A model generated the notes under the pieces. That model did no database searches, was not told the origin of the DNA, and saw only the letters and a list, made by a program, of their open reading frames with translations. A stretch of 64,000 nt of DNA from Eunapius fragilis (Eukaryota; Porifera; Demospongiae; Spongillida; Spongillidae): positions 6,432,586 to 6,496,585 of the forward strand of contig OY811978.1 of assembly GCA_963681505.1 (NCBI GenBank), read 5' to 3'. Both the position numbers and the translations under genes were made by a program. Shown one piece after another: positions 59,816 to 64,000 of the stretch. Each line of letters starts with the position of its first letter. Position 1 is the stretch's first letter.

Positions 59816-60933
59816 ATGAGCGTAGGTACTAATCTAATTAATAGTAATACCACGTGAACTTTTTGTTTATCGACTGCAATTATAAAGAGGTGGGTACGGG
59901 GGTAAAAGGTAGCCACTGCCATTACTGGTAGAATGCATCCACTTATCAAAATGCATGACTTCGCACATCGTATACTAGATATGGAACACAAAACATGTAG
60001 TAGAGGCTATGAGACACAAATTAAGACAAACATGTAGTCAAGGCTATAAGACAGGACCGCACATGTAATACCCTCATTTAGTTAAGTTAGAATGCACGCG
60101 CTCCTCAGACTGCCTACGTTAAATTATACGCAGCGATATTACTGATCGTAATTTGTTGAGGAGAGTATGAAGTATTGTAGATCTCCTAACCAAACGTGCA
60201 TTTGTGTATCCTCTCCTCGGTACGATAGGTAGGCCTATTGACTGATCGGTTCAAGGTCCTGAATTAATTTTTGGTACTCACCACCAAGTGCCGTACTGTG
60301 TCAATATCAATAATAAATTAACACAGTGTAGCTAAGTTATGTTATGCATTGTATTCCGCTCTACCCTACATCGGGCTGTTGTCTACGCTCATAAGTAATG
60401 AGAACTGAGGTTGTGATGAAGAAGTCAAATTTGACTGTGACATGAACAATATAGGAATCAATCATCACAGGAGGTAAAACAAAAAACTTGCAAGCGAACG
60501 GAATATAGGTAATAGCACATACCACAGTACGCAGGTGGATGGAGGCACTAAGATGTCATCCATGTCTGATGCTTTTGGTGGGTACAAGATATTAGAGAGA
60601 TGCTCAAATGACAAAAAGAAATTTAAAGGCAATGGTTATGGTTTTGCTGACCAATATCAAAGTATATGGCTCACATAGGAGAGAGATACATGTAAATGTA
60701 GGTGGTGCTTCCCCTTGTGTTTTAGAACATGCGGAAATATCAGGCCGAACTCTGGCATAATGATCATTATTGAGGAAAAACCTAGTAATCATTAATTAAG
60801 ATATGGCTGAGTGGTAGTTAATTACATGTGGCTGGGTGTAATTGCATAGTGTACACATTGGATAATAGGCTTGCACAGCACGTTTAATGTAATAAAAATT
60901 AAAAACTATGTATACCATTTCTTATTTACACAG
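59816..60933. promoter_or_regulatory. Head-to-head intergenic region between hydrolase and CARD gene
   Basis: About 1.1 kb separates the two start codons, which point away from each other. A splice acceptor (ttatttacacag) directly before the CARD start at 60934 implies an untranslated first exon inside this region; gaggag/gtaaaac near 60470 is one possible donor. No TATA box was identified with confidence. A shared promoter is inference. Confidence 0.4.
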
Positions 60934-60935
60934 TT

Positions 60936-61250
60936 ATGGATGAAAAGAAGAAAAGAGCTCTGCAGAGACTCCATGTGAAGCTAGTTAGTGACATGAATCC
61001 AGAAGAAATGAAAGATCGTTTGTATGAAAAAACATTGCTCACACGAGATGAATATGAACGCATTGGACTTCCTAATAAGACAACAAAGGACAAGAACATA
61101 TTTATACTGCAACTCATACCCACAAAAGGCAAAGATGCATTTGACCTCTTTGTGGATTGCCTTCAGGCCACATCAGCAGAAAATCCTGCTCATAGGGAAC
61201 TTTATGTCAGTCTTATTCAAAAGCTAGAAGAATTGCATGTTTCAGAATGA
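60936..61250 (+). CDS. CARD-only protein
   Basis: A 104-residue protein that is essentially one caspase-recruitment (death-fold) domain. It reads KRALQRLHVKLVSDM, then LYEKTLLTRDEYERIGL (the typical 'iLt..e...I' turn between helices 2 and 3), NKTTKDKNIFILQLIPTKGK, DAFDLFVDCLQATS and AHRELYVSLIQKLEEL, in the order of the six CARD helices. CARD domains bind other CARDs to assemble caspase-activating or NF-kB-activating complexes in the cytoplasm; a CARD-only protein is usually an adaptor or decoy inhibitor. Partners are not visible here. The start ATG lies two bases after a splice acceptor (ttatttacacag/TT), so a 5' non-coding exon, or an exon adding N-terminal sequence, is likely. It diverges from the hydrolase gene. 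Confidence 0.8.
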   Translation: MDEKKKRALQRLHVKLVSDMNPEEMKDRLYEKTLLTRDEYERIGLPNKTTKDKNIFILQLIPTKGKDAFDLFVDCLQATSAENPAHRELYVSLIQKLEELHVSE

Positions 61251-61428
61251 GAAGTTTTGGTTGTGAAATGTAAAGCAAGCCTGTGTGTTGATTAGAAAAG
61301 CTATAATAAGCAATTTGTATACATCTTTACACCGACTGTAGTTTATACAAAATATTCTCTAAAGGAAAGTTGGTTTGTTAAGAATTGTGAGCAGTAATGG
61401 TGTAAGGAAAGAAGGGATCGAGAGGAAA

Positions 61429-61434
61429 AATAAA
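61429..61434 (+). promoter_or_regulatory. Candidate polyadenylation signal of the CARD gene
   Basis: AATAAA ~180 bases after the stop codon; no other copy lies closer. Confidence 0.45.
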
Positions 61435-61610
61435 AGTACCACAGACTGCAATGTATGTACTTGTATATGTAAGCATACTAATTATTGATCCATATCATTT
61501 TAACATGTATAAGTTTTTTAAACATACTAATTATAAATCAATACCCACGTAACGATCCCTCATGTCATTAATACTAAACAGGTTTGGTATGCTGACTTTA
61601 TGCAGGTATA

Positions 61611-61881
61611 GGTACCTTGTCAATGGTCTCCCACACCTCCCCCAGTGTGGGCACAGTTGGGGCGAAGGTGGGGATTTGACGGTTGCGGTTTTCAATTCCC
61701 CCACCCTGGAGCATTTTAACCAATCAAATCCCCCACATAAGTCATATATTTCTCGTGAATAATTACTTACATGGTACTTTGTCAAATACCCCACACCTGG
61801 GGCAAAATCTTAGTCAATCCCTACCCAAAGGCCCCATCTGTGCCCGCACTGGGGGAGGTGGGGAAGACCATTGAAAGGTGC
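61611..61881. mobile_element. MITE with CAATGGTCT..CACCTCCCCCAGTG ends
   Basis: 61621-61657 (caatggtctcccacacctcc then cccagtgtgggcacag) is complemented by 61839-61873 (ctgtgcccgcactgggggag then gtggggaagaccattg). ~270 bases. The interior repeats ccccaca / caatccc phrases. Confidence 0.75.
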
Positions 61882-62750
61882 ATAACGCCCTAGGAAAACA
61901 TGGTTGGTTATAAAGGCACAACGTGAATGTGATGCAATTCTCTGGCACAGGAATTGGCACGACATCTGAAGGGAAGCGGAGAGCTATGTCAGTGAGAAAG
62001 CGAAAGCCTGGGTCTCTTCTCCTTTGATAAAAACAGGCCAAAGCAATGGTCCATTCGCTGTGACAACAATTACATTCATCCGAACTGGTGCAACTCAAAG
62101 CAATCCTGTCTCCTACGCATGTAAGGGCTATGTAACTCAACAATGAAAAAGGTCTCTCACCATCTTACCAATACGTGATCATGGGGTGCTTTCCATGATG
62201 TAATGTTCTGTCATACCTACCAAGCCATTGTGTCTGTTTCAACACTGATCATGCACTCACCTATCTAACAGGTGGCCCATGAGTACTCCACAACAAAATG
62301 ATGGGCGTTATAGCTGAACTATTGACCCCCCCCCCCCCCCCCCCCCCTTCCCTTGCCAACCTTATCTCGAGCAGCCTGCAAGGAATAGCATTGTATTACA
62401 TATGACTTATGGCTTAATTTGTTGTCAATTACATATACACTTCTACTTTAATAGTTGTCACCCACTGCAGCAGCATCCACACATTCCTCTAGCTGAAGGA
62501 TTCTCTCTTCCATCAAATGCATTTGGCTACAATGAAGGTTGGCATCATTTTCTGCTGGCGCTACAAGAGACTTATTCCATGCATGTGCTTTCTTTGATAT
62601 AAGTTTAAAAATACATTTGTGCACATAAATTGCACATTTGAGAAACCTTTTTTCACAATGCAAAGAGTTGGGGAGTGAAAAAGAGTTGGGCTCTATGCTG
62701 GAATTGTGCAAAATGCAAAAATGCTAAGAAGGAATTCTATTGAATTCGCT
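61882..62750. other. Spacer with poly-C tract, nothing genic recognised
   Basis: A C22 run lies at 62326-62347. No convincing coding sequence seen. Confidence 0.45.
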
Positions 62751-63002
62751 CATTCTCTAAGAGAATGTTGGTGGCATATATAGGATTGGAAGGCAATAGT
62801 GGTGTAAAAAGGAAGGAAACAAGAGTCTATTATTAAGGGGAAATATAATAGTCCTATATTTCGCCAACAAATATAATGTCCTACAAATGGGCAAAATATA
62901 AATATAATTACATTTCCCCTTCTTATTAGACTCTGGTTTCCTTCCTTTTTACATTACCTTTGCCTTCCAATCCTATATACCACCAACCTTCTCAAGAGAA
63001 TG
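62751..63002. mobile_element. 'TTGGTGG' MITE, full copy
   Basis: Arms of ~95 bases: the left includes gttggtggcatatataggat and ggaaggcaatagtggtgtaa, the right includes their complements ending ccaccaaccttctcaagaga. The centre is AT-rich (tatatttcgccaacaaatat). It is the best-preserved member in the window. Confidence 0.85.
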
Positions 63003-63590
63003 TTTTTATTACTTGTTTCATCTGTTTTTAATTTCTTAATTCACAGGACAATTTTCAAATAAGACCATTTAATTTTGTGGTGTTATTCATCATTCTTATA
63101 CCCCTCACCCTTGCAATATAAAATTTGAAACTAAGCAATTTTTACTAAATACTAACTTATATGAACACCCGTCTTCATACTCTATGGGTGATAATGATGT
63201 GATGTCCAATTGGACTGCAACAATATTTAGCTGCAGCAGACCCCTCTTCCCAGATATGAAGATGGCATATTAGGATCCCCAAATGGTGTCTACGTGTGGA
63301 GGTGGAAGTGGGGGTTGCATGTACTGATGGAGCAGGAGGGGTATACTATGTAGAGGGGGGGGGGAGGGCGCATCTACTGGATGGAATCCAAGATGGGGTG
63401 AAGTGTCCCAATGTGGAAGTGCGGCATCTAAGAAAAGGGGGTACCCTGATGACGAGGAGCGAGGGGTGTGGGCATCCCTACATGAAGGGAACTTGATGAA
63501 GCTAGCGGGGTGCACACTGGTGGAAGTCCAATAGACACTCTTACAGTACTACAGCTTTGCTGAGCTTTTTCAAGACCACCATTATACCCC
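63003..63590. repeat. Dispersed repeat, uninterrupted copy of 55130-55885
   Basis: Same order of phrases as 55180-55335 plus 55795-55885 but without the G-rich insertion. Both copies follow a 'TTGGTGG' MITE, so the MITE may be part of the larger repeat. Confidence 0.6.
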
Positions 63591-63913
63591 TGGGTTCATA
63601 CAGGGAGTAGCTATAGAACATTTCATTACATTTCAGTCAATAACAGTGTAATTAATTCACACCAGCATGCACAGGTCAGCATGTGAAGCCATACACATAA
63701 CCTCGATTTGCTAGTCAACTCACGCACGTATTTATAAAAGCGGAATTCCTATATGCCATTCATATTGCTCTAACATACCTTTTTGGTGGTAGTTTTGGTG
63801 GTAGTTCTAAGACTCTACTGCAGTGCGTCATCTTTGGAGCAAGCTTTGTGATGTCCGAATCTCGTATTGAATTCGATGTAATTCAATGGCTGATTTAGAG
63901 TTAGGGTTAGATC

Positions 63914-63937
63914 AGAGATAATATATATTATCTCTGG
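63914..63937. repeat. Perfect 24-bp palindrome flanked by a direct repeat
   Basis: CAGAGATAATAT followed by its exact complement ATATTATCTCTG. The phrase ttcgatgtaattcaa stands on both sides (63871 and 63945), a ~35-base direct repeat including gctgat..agag. Confidence 0.75.
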
Positions 63938-64000
63938 TTAGACTTCGATGTAATTCAACAGGGGCTGATCCAGAGAGGGTGGATAGGGTGGCTAGCCCCC

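Overview
This is eukaryotic nuclear DNA from an invertebrate animal. The recognisable genes have many short introns with GT/AG borders and use the standard code. The DNA is AT-rich and full of small inverted-repeat transposons, microsatellites and long poly-G/poly-C tracts. A slime-mould-cAMP-receptor-like 7TM receptor, a large membrane-anchored GIMAP/septin-like GTPase, a CARD-only protein and a transposon pairing a transposase with a helicase would fit a sponge or another early-branching marine animal. That placement is inference. All gene models below were assembled by eye from reading frame, splice phase and family resemblance.

Layout. 1-2.9 kb: no gene seen. 2.9-6.3 kb (minus): three-exon 7TM receptor; its first exon and upstream region are duplicated as a broken copy at 23.8-25.0 kb. 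7-11.3 kb: ~175-bp tandem repeats, a nested inverted-repeat element, a PHD-finger gene remnant with a 24-bp coding minisatellite, and simple repeats. 12.1-14.3 kb (minus): intact single-exon 716-residue GTPase. 14.4-16.6 kb: foldback element with ~285-bp arms around a duplicated minisatellite. 19.1-23.05 kb: a ~3.9-kb DNA transposon with palindromic terminal repeats and a CTAG target duplication, carrying a decayed DUF6589-like transposase and, antisense, the start of a RecQ-like helicase. It resembles the Academ/AcademH type. 25.7-28.9 kb (minus): 5'-truncated CR1/Jockey-type LINE.

29.6-46.0 kb (minus): a carotenoid oxygenase (RPE65/BCO family) of 13 coding exons, phase-consistent to 530 residues with all four iron-ligand histidines. 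48.0-59.8 kb (minus): a gamma-glutamyl hydrolase of 9 coding exons, 306 residues, with signal peptide, catalytic Cys and His. 60.9-61.25 kb (plus): a CARD-only protein, head-to-head with the hydrolase. Introns and intergenic DNA hold at least eight families of non-autonomous inverted-repeat elements.

The host genes do not form one pathway: signalling (7TM receptor), a predicted innate-immunity-type pair (GTPase, CARD) and two metabolic enzymes (carotenoid cleavage, folate-polyglutamate hydrolysis). The most unusual items are the helicase-carrying transposon, the foldback element, the palindrome-rich MITE pair at 52-53 kb and the architecture of the GTPase.
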